From Streptomyces abikoensis (GTDB taxonomy: Bacteria; Actinomycetota; Actinomycetes; Streptomycetales; Streptomycetaceae), in NCBI RefSeq assembly GCF_014648775.1, contig NZ_BMRT01000007.1, forward strand, positions 299,315 to 363,314: a stretch of DNA of 64,000 bases. Reading direction: 5' to 3'. Shown here one piece after another: positions 42,829-51,615 of the stretch. A program made the translations under genes and the position numbers. The first letter of the stretch is position 1. Each line of letters starts with the position of its first letter. The notes under the pieces were generated by a model. The model worked only from the letters and a program-made list of their open reading frames with translations. It was not told the DNA's origin and made no database searches.

Positions 42829-43851
42829 TCAGTACTGCTCGGTCTCCACGAAACCCGCGTCCGCGTCGTCGTCCGCGCCAAAGGCGTCGGCGGCGGCGGT
42901 CGGGTCGAATCCGGGCGGGCTGTCCTTGAGGGCCAGGCCCATGCCGGCCAGCTTCGCCTTGACCTCGTCGATCGACTTCGCACCGAAGTTGCGGATGTCG
43001 AGCAGGTCGGCCTCGGAGCGGGCGACGAGCTCACCCACGGAGTGGATGCCCTCGCGCTTGAGGCAGTTGTAGGAGCGAACGGTGAGCTCGAGCTCCTCGA
43101 TCGGCAGCGCCAGGTCGGCGGCCAGGGCGGCGTCCGTCGGGGACGGGCCCATGTCGATGCCCTCGGCGTCGATGTTGAGCTCGCGGGCCAGACCGAACAG
43201 CTCGACCAGGGTCTTGCCGGCGGACGCCATGGCGTCGCGCGGGCGCATGGCCTGCTTGGTCTCGACGTCGACGATCAGCTTGTCGAAGTCGGTGCGCTGC
43301 TCGACACGGGTCGCCTCGACCTTGTAGGTGACCTTGAGAACCGGCGAGTAGATGGAGTCGACCGGGATACGGCCGATCTCCTGGCCCACCTGCTTGTTCT
43401 GGACGGCGGAGACGTAGCCGCGACCGCGCTCGACGGTCAGCTCCATCTCCAGCTTGCCCTTGGCGTTCAGGGTCGCCAGGACCAGGTCGGGGTTGTGCAC
43501 CTCGACGCCGGCCGGCGGGGCGATGTCCGCGGCGGTGACCAGACCCGGGCCCTGCTTGCGCAGGTACATCACGACCGGCTCGTCGTGCTCCGAGGAGACG
43601 ACCAGCTGCTTGATGTTCAGGATGAGGTCGGTGACGTCCTCCTTGACGCCCGGCACGGTGGTGAACTCGTGCAGGACACCGTCGATGCGGATGGACGTGA
43701 CAGCCGCACCCGGGATCGAGGAGAGGAGCGTACGACGCAGGGAGTTGCCGAGGGTGTAGCCGAAGCCCGGCTCCAGCGGCTCGATCACGAACCGGGAACG
43801 GAACTCGTCCACGACCTCTTCGGTCAGCGAGGGACGCTGAGCGATCAGCAT
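42829..43851 (-). CDS. rpoA: DNA-directed RNA polymerase alpha subunit
   Basis: 340 aa. The N-terminal domain starts MLIAQRPSLTEEVVDEFRSRFVIEPLEPGFGYTLGNSLRRTLLSSIPGAA, and the C-terminal domain (about 250-320) has LPIEELELTVRSYNCLKREGIHSVGELV and LLDIRNFGAKSIDEVKAKLAGMGLALKD, used for promoter UP-element and activator contact. Co-transcribed with the S11/S13 genes; rpsD, which often precedes rpoA in other bacteria, is absent. Confidence 0.98.
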   Translation of the reverse strand: MLIAQRPSLTEEVVDEFRSRFVIEPLEPGFGYTLGNSLRRTLLSSIPGAAVTSIRIDGVLHEFTTVPGVKEDVTDLILNIKQLVVSSEHDEPVVMYLRKQGPGLVTAADIAPPAGVEVHNPDLVLATLNAKGKLEMELTVERGRGYVSAVQNKQVGQEIGRIPVDSIYSPVLKVTYKVEATRVEQRTDFDKLIVDVETKQAMRPRDAMASAGKTLVELFGLARELNIDAEGIDMGPSPTDAALAADLALPIEELELTVRSYNCLKREGIHSVGELVARSEADLLDIRNFGAKSIDEVKAKLAGMGLALKDSPPGFDPTAAADAFGADDDADAGFVETEQY

Positions 43852-43937
43852 GTTGCGAATCCTTCAGTCATGGGCGCCCGCTATTTGACGCCCTCTGCCA
43901 CCGGACGGTAGTCCGATGTTGTCACTGTGCAAGGGTA

Positions 43938-43977
43938 CGGGCGGCACGGCCCCCGTGAAGGGGAGCCGTACCGCCCG
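43938..43977 (-). terminator. Hairpin between rpsK and rpoA
   Basis: CGGGCGGCACGGC (43938-43950) pairs with GCCGTACCGCCCG (43965-43977), one mismatch, extended by CCCC/GGGG. It occupies the 161-nt gap where rpsD would lie in other bacteria, and could attenuate or process the transcript. Confidence 0.6.
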
Positions 43978-44012
43978 GCACCTTACGAACAACCGTGCGA
44001 AACGGCGCAGCG

Positions 44013-44417
44013 TCAGACGCGGCGGCGCTTCGGGGGACGGCAGCCGTTGTGCGGGGTCGGGGTGACGTCCTGGATGGAGCCGACCTCGAGACCGGTCGCC
44101 TGGAGCGAACGGATGGCGGTCTCACGACCGGAGCCCGGGCCCTTGACGAAGACGTCAACCTTGCGCATGCCGTGCTCCTGCGCGCGACGGGCAGCCGACT
44201 CGGCGGCCATCTGCGCGGCGAACGGGGTGGACTTGCGCGAGCCCTTGAAGCCGACGTGGCCGGCGGAGGCCCAGGAGATCACGTTGCCCGAAGGGTCGGT
44301 GATCGAAACGATGGTGTTGTTGAACGTGCTCTTGATGTGCGCGTGGCCGTGAGCGACGTTCTTCTTTTCCTTGCGGCGCACCTTCTTGGCAGCGCCCTGA
44401 CGACCCTTGGGGGGCAT
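44013..44417 (-). CDS. rpsK: 30S ribosomal protein S11
   Basis: 134 aa, with NVAHGHAHIKSTFNNTIVSITDPSGNVISWASAGHVGFKGSRKSTPFAAQ and the C-terminal basic end NGCRPPKRRRV. Located on the platform of the small subunit. 71 nt downstream of rpsM. Confidence 0.98.
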   Translation of the reverse strand: MPPKGRQGAAKKVRRKEKKNVAHGHAHIKSTFNNTIVSITDPSGNVISWASAGHVGFKGSRKSTPFAAQMAAESAARRAQEHGMRKVDVFVKGPGSGRETAIRSLQATGLEVGSIQDVTPTPHNGCRPPKRRRV

Positions 44418-44488
44418 GTCTTACTCCTGAATGGAGAGGGAGGTGGTCGGTCCTACAGCGAAGACCGCTGATGAGCGTCCGCTGTGGA

Positions 44489-44869
44489 CTACTTCTTGCC
44501 CGGCTTCTTCTTGCCGGCGATGGCGCGACGCGGGCCCTTACGGGTACGAGCGTTCGTGCTGGTGCGCTGACCGTGGACCGGCAGACCGCGACGGTGACGC
44601 AGACCCTGGTAGCAGCCGATCTCAACCTTGCGGCGGATGTCGGCCTGAACCTCACGGCGGAGGTCACCCTCGGTCTTGATGTTGGCGTCCACGTACTCGC
44701 GGATCTTGACCAGGTCCTCCTCGGACAGGTCACGAACGCGGGTGTTCGGGTTCACACCGGTGGAGGCGAGGGTCTCCTTCGCCAGGGTGCGGCCGATGCC
44801 GAAGACGTAGGTGAGTGCGACCTCCACGCGCTTTTCGCGCGGGATGTCAACACCGGAAACGCGTGCCAT
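44489..44869 (-). CDS. rpsM: 30S ribosomal protein S13
   Basis: 126 aa, with ARVSGVDIPREKRVEVALTYVFGIG and RHRRGLPVHGQRTSTNARTRKGP, followed by the lysine-rich tail that contacts P-site tRNA. Starts 188 nt after the rpmJ stop; the gap holds no gene. Confidence 0.98.
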   Translation of the reverse strand: MARVSGVDIPREKRVEVALTYVFGIGRTLAKETLASTGVNPNTRVRDLSEEDLVKIREYVDANIKTEGDLRREVQADIRRKVEIGCYQGLRHRRGLPVHGQRTSTNARTRKGPRRAIAGKKKPGKK

Positions 44870-45057
44870 TGAATGGCTCCTGTTGGTGTTCGGGGGTCTT
44901 CCGCAATGCCATTCCGTGGCCGCCGTACCAGGTACGGACCAGGTCCCCGGCCCCCGCCGGAGGTGTCACCGACCCCGAGTCGGGGCTAGGTGGGCGCTGC
45001 GTATGTACATGTATTGCTCGCGTCGCGCGAAGAAACTGCGGAGTGCAGGTTCTGCGA

Positions 45058-45171
45058 TCAGCCCTGGCGCTGCTTGTGGCGCAGGTTGTCGCAGATGACC
45101 ATGACCCGGCCGTGACGGCGGATCACCTTGCACTTGTCGCAGATCTTCTTGACGCTCGGCTTGACCTTCAT
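45058..45171 (-). CDS. rpmJ: 50S ribosomal protein L36
   Basis: 37 aa: MKVKPSVKKICDKCKVIRRH followed by GRVMVICDNLRHKQRQG. Three Cys and one His make the zinc-binding (C+) form, which is usual for the zinc-replete paralogue. Between infA and rpsM as expected. Confidence 0.97.
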   Translation of the reverse strand: MKVKPSVKKICDKCKVIRRHGRVMVICDNLRHKQRQG

Positions 45172-45232
45172 GGGATGTGAGGTTCTCCGGGTCAGTGCCG
45201 TCGCCCCGCCGGAAGCGGGACGTCGACAAGAT

Positions 45233-45454
45233 CTACTTGTAGCGGTAGACGATCCGGCCACGCGTCAGGTCGTACGGAGACAGCTCCACGACGACCCGGT
45301 CATCCGGGAGGATTCGGATGTAGTGCATCCGCATCTTGCCGCTGATGTGCGCGAGGACCTTGTGACCGTTCTGGAGCTCTACCTTGAACATGGCGTTCGG
45401 CAGAGACTCGATCACGGTGCCCTCGATCTCGATGGCACCTTGCTTCTTGGCCAC
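45233..45454 (-). CDS. infA: Translation initiation factor IF-1
   Basis: 73 aa OB-fold protein, with [49 protein letters not shown]-like core (here [26 protein letters not shown]). It binds the ribosomal A site during initiation. GTG start. A 185-nt gap upstream contains a likely promoter (TAGACT at 45540-45535), so infA may begin its own transcription unit. Confidence 0.98.
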   Translation of the reverse strand: [73 protein letters not shown]

Positions 45455-45534
45455 GCTTCGCCTTTCGAATCGGCTACCTTGATCGACTCCCCCGTATGCA
45501 CGCGGGCATGCGGATACACGAGAGCCGACGCATC

Positions 45535-45540
45535 AGTCTA
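45535..45540 (-). promoter_or_regulatory. Possible -10 box of an infA promoter
   Basis: TAGACT on the minus strand, about 80 nt upstream of infA, in a relatively AT-rich segment (CCTAATCC, TTTTCG). A -35 box is not clear, so this is tentative. Confidence 0.35.
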
Positions 45541-45639
45541 CGTCAGGGCAAACGAAAAGCCTAATCCAGGGTGCTTGCCCGACCACGGAGATCCTTACTC
45601 CACGGTTCACGTCGGCGAGGCCGACCACCCGGACAGGGC

Positions 45640-46476
45640 TTACGCCAGGGGATCCGGCGCCGCCGTGACGCCGTACTCCGCGAGCTTCGCGCGGCCGCCG
45701 TCGACCGCCGTGAGGACCAGCGGGCCCTGCTCCGTCAGGGCGACGGAGTGCTCCCAGTGGGAGGACCAGCTCTTGTCGTCCGTGAGGACCGTCCAGTCGT
45801 CCGCCAGGACGTGCGTCTTCGCCGTGCCCAGGCTCACCATGGGCTCGATCGCGATGCAGAAGCCCGGGACCAGCTTGGGGCCCTTGCCGCGCTTGCGGGA
45901 GACGTAGTTCAGCAGGTGGGGGTCCATGTGCATCTCGGAGCCGATGCCGTGCCCGCCGTAGTCCTCGATGATCCCGTACTTCCCGGAGGCCGGGCGGGGC
46001 TGGCGGCGGATGTAGCCCTCGATGGCCTTGGAGATGTCCACGAGCCGGTTACCGGTCCGTACGGCCGCGATGCCGGCCCACATGGACTCCTCGGTCACCC
46101 GGGAGAGCTCGATCAGCTCCGGAGCGTGACCGGTGCCCACGAAGGCCGTGAAGGCCGCGTCGCCGTGCCAGCCTTCCACGATGGCGCCGGCGTCGATGGA
46201 GATGATGTCGCCGTCCTTGAGGACGGTCTTCTCGTCCGGGATGCCGTGGACGACGACCTCGTTCACCGAGGTGCAGATCGTGGCGGGGAAGCCGCCGTAG
46301 CCGAGGAAGTTCGACTTGGCGCCGTGCTCGGCGATCACCTTCCGGGCGACCTCGTCCAGGTCCTTGGTGGTGGCACCGGGCACCGCGGCCTCCCGGGTGG
46401 CCGCGTGGACGGCGGCGACGACCAGCCCCGCCTCACGCATCTTCGCGATCTGCTCCGGGGTCTTGATCTCGACCAT
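45640..46476 (-). CDS. map: Methionine aminopeptidase (type I)
   Basis: 278-aa metalloprotease that removes N-terminal Met. Metal ligands are in SIDAGAIVEGWHGDAAFT (Asp pair), GGHGIGSEMHMDP (His) and CIAIEPMVSLG (Glu), with the last Glu in ALTEQGPLVLT. ATG at 46476 has GGAAGG 7 nt upstream; the open frame further upstream (to 46545) runs through repeats and is rejected. Confidence 0.96.
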   Translation of the reverse strand: MVEIKTPEQIAKMREAGLVVAAVHAATREAAVPGATTKDLDEVARKVIAEHGAKSNFLGYGGFPATICTSVNEVVVHGIPDEKTVLKDGDIISIDAGAIVEGWHGDAAFTAFVGTGHAPELIELSRVTEESMWAGIAAVRTGNRLVDISKAIEGYIRRQPRPASGKYGIIEDYGGHGIGSEMHMDPHLLNYVSRKRGKGPKLVPGFCIAIEPMVSLGTAKTHVLADDWTVLTDDKSWSSHWEHSVALTEQGPLVLTAVDGGRAKLAEYGVTAAPDPLA

Positions 46477-46500
46477 GACGATGCCTTCCTGGCTGTTCCA

Positions 46501-46538
46501 TCGAATACTGCGTCGAAATACCGCATCGAAATATTGCT
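46501..46538. repeat. Three tandem 12-13 bp repeats upstream of map
   Basis: Units TCGAATACTGCG, TCGAAATACCGCA and TCGAAATATTGCT are consecutive at 46501-46512, 46513-46525 and 46526-46538. They occupy the expected promoter/operator position 25-62 nt upstream of the map start. Confidence 0.65.
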
Positions 46539-46550
46539 CGGACAAACACT

Positions 46551-46584
46551 ACGGCCGCGACACCCCGAGGGGCATCGCGGCCGT
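46551..46584 (-). terminator. Hairpin between adk and map
   Basis: ACGGCCGCGA (46551-46560) pairs with TCGCGGCCGT (46575-46584), with the inner stem CCCC/GGGG. It lies 12 nt past the adk stop in the direction of transcription. It would end the spc-type operon unless read through. Confidence 0.7.
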
Positions 46585-46595
46585 GGCGAGAGGAC

Positions 46596-47252
46596 TCACG
46601 CCTCCCGGGGCGGGAGGGCGTCCATCGCGCGCTGGGTGACCTCGGCGACCTTGCCGAGGGCCGAGATCGTGACCACCAGGCCCTGGGCCTTGTAGTAGTC
46701 GATGATCGGCTCGGTCTCGCTGTGGTAGACCTCGAGGCGCTTGCGGACCGTGTCCTCGGAGTCGTCCTCACGCTGGTACAGCTCGCCGCCGCAGACGTCG
46801 CAGACGCCCTCCGCGGCCGGCGGGTTGTAGATCACGTGGAAGATGTGGCTGCTGTCCTTGCGGCACATCCGGCGGCCGGCGATGCGCTTGACCACCTCGT
46901 CCTCCGGGACCTCCAGGTCCAGGACGGCGTCGAGCTTCAGCCCGTCCGCCTTGAGGATGGTGTCCAGCGCCTCCGCCTGGGCGAGGTTGCGCGGGAAGCC
47001 GTCGAGCAGGAAGCCCTCGGCGGCGTCCTCCTGCTCCATGCGGTCCTTGGCCATCCCGATGGTGACCTCGTCCGGCACGAGCTGGCCGGCGCGCATGTAC
47101 TCCTGGGCCTTCTGGCCGAGCGGCGTGCCCTGGCTGATGTTCGCCCGGAAGAGGTCGCCCGTCGAGATGTGCGGGATGGCGAGATTCTTGGCGAGGTACG
47201 CGGCCTGCGTACCCTTGCCGGCGCCGGGCGGCCCGACGAGGACGATTCGCAT
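46596..47252 (-). CDS. adk: Adenylate kinase
   Basis: 218 aa, AMP + ATP to 2 ADP. P-loop MRIVLVGPPGAGKGTQAAYLAK, AMP site ISTGDLFRANI and FLLDGFPRNLAQAE. The LID is the long, Cys-bearing type (RMCRKDSSHIFH, then GVCDVCGGELYQREDD), likely metal-binding. The ATG overlaps the secY stop by one base (TGATG). Confidence 0.97.
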   Translation of the reverse strand: MRIVLVGPPGAGKGTQAAYLAKNLAIPHISTGDLFRANISQGTPLGQKAQEYMRAGQLVPDEVTIGMAKDRMEQEDAAEGFLLDGFPRNLAQAEALDTILKADGLKLDAVLDLEVPEDEVVKRIAGRRMCRKDSSHIFHVIYNPPAAEGVCDVCGGELYQREDDSEDTVRKRLEVYHSETEPIIDYYKAQGLVVTISALGKVAEVTQRAMDALPPREA

Positions 47253-48565
47253 CAGCGGAGGAACCCTTCGTAGTTGCGCTGCTGAAGCTGGCTCTCGATC
47301 TGCTTCACAGTCTCCAGACCGACACCCACGATGATCAGGATGCTGGTTCCGCCGAACGGGAAGTTCTGATTCGCGTTGAGTGTGACCAGTGCCACGGTCG
47401 GCACGAGCGCGATCAGACCCAGGTACAGCGACCCCGGCCACGTGATGCGGTTCAGCACATAGCTCAGGTACTCCGCGGTGGGACGGCCAGCCCGGATCCC
47501 CGGGATGAAACCACCATACTTCTTCATATTGTCGGCAACTTCTTCGGGGTTGAAGGAGATGGCGACGTAGAAGAAGGCGAAGAACACGATCAGCAGGAAG
47601 TACGTGACCATGTAAACAGGGTGGTCACCCTTGACCAGGTTGGCCTGGACCCACTGTGCCCAGTCCGCCTTGGAGCCGGTGAACTGCACCAGCAGCGCCG
47701 GGATGTAGAGCAGCGACGAGGCGAAGATGACGGGAATCACACCCGCCTGGTTCACCTTCAGCGGGATGTAGGTGGACGTACCGCCGTAGGAACGGCGGCC
47801 GATCATGCGCTTCGCGTACTGGACCGGAATGCGGCGCTGAGCCTGCTCGACGAAGACCACGAGCGCGACCATCGCGAGACCGCACAGGATCACCAGGCTG
47901 AACTCCAGCCAGCCACCGAGCAGCTTGCCCTGCATCTTGATGGCCCACAGCGCGCCCGGGAAGCCGGCGGCGATGGACGTGAACATCAGGATGGACATGC
48001 CGTTGCCGATGCCGCGGTCGGTGATCAGCTCACCGAGCCACATGATCAGCGAGGTGCCGGCGGTCATGGTGATGACCATGACGACCGTGGTGAAGATGGA
48101 CTGGTTGGGGACGATCTGGTTCCCCACGGTGCAGTTGCCGAAGAGCGCGCCGCTGCGGGCCGTGGCCACCAGGCCGGTGCCCTGGAGCACGGCGAGCGCG
48201 ACGGTCAGATAACGCGTGTACTGCGTGATCTTGGTCTGGCCGGACTGGCCCTCCTTCTTGAGGGCTTCGAGTCGCGGAATGACCACGGTGAGCAGTTGGA
48301 GGATGATACTGGCCGTGATGTACGGCATGATCCCGAGCGCGAAGATCGTGATCTGCAGCAGCGCACCACCGCTGAACATGTTCACGAGGCCGAAAAGGCC
48401 CTGCCCACTCTTGGCCTGGTCCATACACGTCTGGACATTGCGGTAGTCGACCCCCGGGACGGGGATGTGGGCCCCCAGCCGGAAGAGGACCATGATGCCC
48501 AGCGTGAAGAGCAGCTTCTTGCGCAGGTCGGGCGTCTTGAACGCCCGGGCGAACGCGGTGAGCAC
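47252..48565 (-). CDS. secY: Preprotein translocase subunit SecY
   Basis: 437-aa core of the Sec translocon, with ten membrane segments. Conserved features: LLFTLGIMVLFRLGAHIPVPGVD (TM1), GGALLQITIFALGIMPYITASIILQLL (plug/TM2), GNGMSILMFTSIAAG and the C-terminal loop KYGGFIPGIRAGRPTAEYLSYVLNRITWPG. GTG 48565 has GGAGG 4 nt upstream and is preferred over an upstream in-frame start. Confidence 0.97.
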   Translation of the reverse strand: MLTAFARAFKTPDLRKKLLFTLGIMVLFRLGAHIPVPGVDYRNVQTCMDQAKSGQGLFGLVNMFSGGALLQITIFALGIMPYITASIILQLLTVVIPRLEALKKEGQSGQTKITQYTRYLTVALAVLQGTGLVATARSGALFGNCTVGNQIVPNQSIFTTVVMVITMTAGTSLIMWLGELITDRGIGNGMSILMFTSIAAGFPGALWAIKMQGKLLGGWLEFSLVILCGLAMVALVVFVEQAQRRIPVQYAKRMIGRRSYGGTSTYIPLKVNQAGVIPVIFASSLLYIPALLVQFTGSKADWAQWVQANLVKGDHPVYMVTYFLLIVFFAFFYVAISFNPEEVADNMKKYGGFIPGIRAGRPTAEYLSYVLNRITWPGSLYLGLIALVPTVALVTLNANQNFPFGGTSILIIVGVGLETVKQIESQLQQRNYEGFLR

Positions 48566-48720
48566 GGTGCCTCCTGCGCCCCTCACGTGGCTGCGTGAGA
48601 GGTGACGGTCTTGAGGTTCGACGAATACGTAGAGTCAGCCAAAATCCGCGCGGGCAGAGTCCGCGCGGAAGTTAACAGTGCACGCCACCTTACCGGCGAC
48701 CATGCCCCCCTTGGAACGAC

Positions 48721-48756
48721 CAACCGGGGATGCCCCTATTGGGACATCCCCGGTTG
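48721..48756 (-). terminator. Hairpin between rplO and secY
   Basis: A 12-bp stem, CAACCGGGGATG (48721-48732) with CATCCCCGGTTG (48745-48756). It begins 14 nt after the rplO stop. The 205-nt gap to secY, with a relatively AT-rich stretch near 48620-48660, may also hold a secY promoter. Confidence 0.7.
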
Positions 48757-48770
48757 TCAGATCAACGAAC

Positions 48771-49226
48771 TCAGATGAGCTCGGTGACGGTGCCGCCGGC
48801 GGCGGCGATCTTCTCCTGGGCGGAGGCGGAGACGGCGTCGACCGTCACCTGCAGCGCCACGGAGATCTCGCCCTGGCCAAGGACCTTGACGAGCTCGTTC
48901 TTGCGAACAGCGCCCTTGGCGACCAGGTCGGCCACCGTGACCTCGCCACCCTGCGGGTAGAGCGCGGCCAGCTTGTCCAGGTTCACGACCTGGAACTGCT
49001 TGTGGGCGGGGTTCTTGAAGCCCTTCAGCTTCGGGAGACGCATGTGGAGGGGCATCTGCCCACCCTCGAAGCGCTCCGGAACCTGGTAACGGGCCTTCGT
49101 ACCCTTGGTACCGCGACCAGCCGTCTTACCCTTCGACGCCTCACCACGACCGACACGGGTCTTGGCGGTCTTGGCGCCCGGGGCGGGACGGAGGTTGTGG
49201 ACCTTCAGCGGGTTCTGCTCCGCCAT
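48771..49226 (-). CDS. rplO: 50S ribosomal protein L15
   Basis: 151 aa, with the N-terminal basic loop NLRPAPGAKTAKTRVGRGEASKGKTAGRGTKGTKAR and the conserved FEGGQMPLHMRLPKLKGFKN. The start follows rpmD by one base. Confidence 0.98.
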   Translation of the reverse strand: MAEQNPLKVHNLRPAPGAKTAKTRVGRGEASKGKTAGRGTKGTKARYQVPERFEGGQMPLHMRLPKLKGFKNPAHKQFQVVNLDKLAALYPQGGEVTVADLVAKGAVRKNELVKVLGQGEISVALQVTVDAVSASAQEKIAAAGGTVTELI

Positions 49227-49227
49227 G

Positions 49228-49410
49228 TCAGTCGACCTCCTCGACCGTCACGAGGTGGCGGACGGTGTGCACCATGCCGCGGATCTCGGGGCGGTCCTCC
49301 TTGACAACCACGTCGTTCAGGCGCTTGAGCCCGAGCGAACGCAGGGTGTCGCGGTGGTTCTGCTTGCTGCCGATGTAGGACTTGACCTGCGTGACCTTGA
49401 GGCGAGCCAT
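49228..49410 (-). CDS. rpmD: 50S ribosomal protein L30
   Basis: 60 aa: LKVTQVKSYIGSKQNHRDTLRSLGLKRLNDVVV, a complete L30 fold. The ATG overlaps the rpsE stop by one base (TAATG). Confidence 0.98.
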   Translation of the reverse strand: MARLKVTQVKSYIGSKQNHRDTLRSLGLKRLNDVVVKEDRPEIRGMVHTVRHLVTVEEVD

Positions 49411-50012
49411 TACGCACCCGCCCCTGCACGCGCCCGCAGCAGAGCGGCGGGAGCGACGTCCTCGAGCGGCAGACCACGACGGGCGGCGATCTCCTCGGGA
49501 CGGGACAGTCCCTTGAGGGCCTCCACCGTGGCGTGCACGATGTTGATCGGGTTCGAAGAACCGAGCGACTTCGACAGGATGTCGTGGATGCCGGCGCACT
49601 CGAGCACCGCACGCACCGGACCACCGGCGATAACACCGGTACCCGGGGTGGCGGGCTTGAGCAGGACGACACCGGCCGCCTTCTCGCCCTGGATCGGGTG
49701 AGGGATGGTGCCCGCGATACGGGGGACCCGGAAGAAGTTCTTCTTGGCCTCTTCCACGCCCTTGGCGATGGCAGCCGGAACTTCCTTGGCCTTGCCGTAA
49801 CCGACACCGACGGTGCCCTCGCCGTCGCCCACCACGACCAGCGCGGTGAAGCTGAAGCGGCGACCACCCTTGACAACCTTGGCGACGCGGTTGATCGCGA
49901 CTACGCGCTCAACGTACGCGGTCTTCTCGGCGGCAGCGCCACCGTCACGGCCCTTCCGGTCCCGCCGCTCGCCGCCACCGGCACCGCTTCCGCGGCGCTG
50001 GGGTCCAGCCAT
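49410..50012 (-). CDS. rpsE: 30S ribosomal protein S5
   Basis: 200 aa. The S5 N-domain is VERVVAINRVAKVVKGGRRFSFTALVVVGDGEGTVGVGYGKAKEVPAAI. A Gly/Arg-rich leader (about 30 residues) and an Ala-rich C-terminus extend it, as in other actinobacteria. Confidence 0.98.
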   Translation of the reverse strand: MAGPQRRGSGAGGGERRDRKGRDGGAAAEKTAYVERVVAINRVAKVVKGGRRFSFTALVVVGDGEGTVGVGYGKAKEVPAAIAKGVEEAKKNFFRVPRIAGTIPHPIQGEKAAGVVLLKPATPGTGVIAGGPVRAVLECAGIHDILSKSLGSSNPINIVHATVEALKGLSRPEEIAARRGLPLEDVAPAALLRARAGAGA

Positions 50013-50058
50013 TGGAATTACCTCTCTCTGTTACGTCCGCTAGCTCCGGAACCGGGGC

Positions 50059-50442
50059 TTAGAACTTCAGCCCGGCTTCGCGGGCGGCGTCCGCCAGAGC
50101 GGCGATGCGCCCGGCGTACTGGTTGCCACCGCGGTCGAACACGACGGCCTCGACACCGGCGGCCTTGGCACGCTCGGCAACCAGGGCGCCGACCTTCTTG
50201 GCCTGGGCGCTCTTGTCGCCCTCGCCACCGCGGATCGACGCGTCCAGGTGCGACGCCGACGCCAGGGTGTGACCCTTGATGTCGTCGATGACCTGGGCGG
50301 TGATGCCACGGTTGGAACGCGTCACGACCAGGCGCGGGCGCTCCGCCGTACCCGACAGGGTCTTGCGGATGCGGATGTGGCGGCGCAGCTTCGCAGCGCG
50401 CTTGTAGGCGTCGCCCTTGGCGATCTTCACACCGTATGCCAT
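50059..50442 (-). CDS. rplR: 50S ribosomal protein L18
   Basis: 127 aa, with KLRRHIRIRKTLSGTAERPRLVVTRSNRGITAQVIDD; binds 5S rRNA. Three bases downstream of rplF. Confidence 0.98.
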   Translation of the reverse strand: MAYGVKIAKGDAYKRAAKLRRHIRIRKTLSGTAERPRLVVTRSNRGITAQVIDDIKGHTLASASHLDASIRGGEGDKSAQAKKVGALVAERAKAAGVEAVVFDRGGNQYAGRIAALADAAREAGLKF

Positions 50443-50445
50443 GGC

Positions 50446-50985
50446 TTACTTACCCGCCTTTCCGACCTTGCGGCGGATGACTTCGCCCTCGTACTTGACG
50501 CCCTTGGCCTTGTACGGGTCGGGCTTCCGCAGCTTGCGGATCTTCGCGGCGACCTCGCCGACCTTCTGCTTGTCGATGCCCTCGACCGAGAACTTGGTCG
50601 GGGACTCCACCTTGAAGGTGATGCCCTCGGGGGCCTCGATCAGCACCGGGTGGCTGTAGCCAAGGGAGAACTCCAGGTTGGAGCCCTTGGCGACGACGCG
50701 GTAACCGACACCGCTGATCTCGAGCTTCTTCACGTAGCCCTGGGTCACGCCGGTGATCATGTTCGCCACCAGCGTGCGGGACAGGCCGTGAAGGGCCTTG
50801 TTCTGACGCTCGTCGTTGGGACGGTTCACCGAGAGGGTGCCGTCCTCGCCCTTGACGATCTCGATGGGCGCGGACAGAGCGATGTTCAGGGTGCCCTTGG
50901 GACCCTTCACCTGCACGTCACGGCCATCGATGGTGACGTCCACACCAGCGGGAACCTGGATGGGCAGCTTGCCAATACGCGACAT
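50446..50985 (-). CDS. rplF: 50S ribosomal protein L6
   Basis: 179 aa, SRIGKLPIQVPAGVDVTIDGRDVQVKGPKG start and the C-terminal RKPDPYKAKGVKYEGEVIRRKVGKAGK signature. Confidence 0.98.
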   Translation of the reverse strand: MSRIGKLPIQVPAGVDVTIDGRDVQVKGPKGTLNIALSAPIEIVKGEDGTLSVNRPNDERQNKALHGLSRTLVANMITGVTQGYVKKLEISGVGYRVVAKGSNLEFSLGYSHPVLIEAPEGITFKVESPTKFSVEGIDKQKVGEVAAKIRKLRKPDPYKAKGVKYEGEVIRRKVGKAGK

Positions 50986-51006
50986 TAGCTATTCCTCCGT
51001 TCCCGA

Positions 51007-51405
51007 TTACCAGACGTAGGCGAGGACTTCCCCACCCACGCCCTTCTTGCTGGCCTGCTGGCCGGTCAGGAGACCGTGGGACGTGGAGATGATCGCCACG
51101 CCCAGGCCGCCGAGGACCTTCGGCAGGTTGGTGGACTTTGCGTAGACCCGGAGGCCCGGCTTCGAGATCCGCTTGATGCCCGCGATGGAGCGCTCACGGT
51201 TCGGACCGAACTTCAGGTCGATGACGAGGGACTTGCCGACCTCGGCGTCCTCGACCTTCCAGCCGGAGATGTAGCCCTCCTGCTGCAGGATCTCGGCGAT
51301 GTGCGCCTTGATCTTGCTGTGGGGCATGGCCACGGTGTCGTGGTAAGCCGAGTTCGCGTTCCGCAGACGGGTCAGCATGTCTGCGATCGGATCGGTCATG
51401 GTCAT
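51007..51405 (-). CDS. rpsH: 30S ribosomal protein S8
   Basis: 132 aa from ATG 51405 (MTMTDPIADMLTRLRNAN). The C-terminal STSHGLLTGQQASKKGVGGEVLAYVW is the S8 signature. Upstream lies a 210-nt gap to rpsN, unusually long for this operon. Confidence 0.98.
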   Translation of the reverse strand: MTMTDPIADMLTRLRNANSAYHDTVAMPHSKIKAHIAEILQQEGYISGWKVEDAEVGKSLVIDLKFGPNRERSIAGIKRISKPGLRVYAKSTNLPKVLGGLGVAIISTSHGLLTGQQASKKGVGGEVLAYVW

Positions 51406-51615
51406 GTTTGGCCTTCGGCCTCTCTCGCCGGGGTTTCCTATCTGCGCCATCCCTCTCCCCGAACTGGTGTCGGGACGGGTGCGGCGCGGGGACCTACGGC
51501 GTAGTAAGACGGTCATGGGCGGCGGGCGCCCAACCCTTCAACTCTACGGGAGTGAAGGGCTGGGCCCCACCGTCCTTGATGCTTACCGAGAGCCCTGGTC
51601 AACCCAAGTGGGTTG
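51406..51615 (-). other. Long intra-operon gap between rpsN and rpsH
   Basis: No gene is seen. A hairpin at about 51528-51566 (CCCAACCCTTCA... with GAGTGAAGGGCTGGG) lies in the middle. S8 is the classical translational autoregulator of spc operons, so a regulatory leader is plausible but not shown. Confidence 0.5.

Noticed and set aside
43852..44012. Missing rpsD between rpsK and rpoA as a deletion
   Set aside because: In actinobacteria rpsD normally lies elsewhere, so its absence here is expected.
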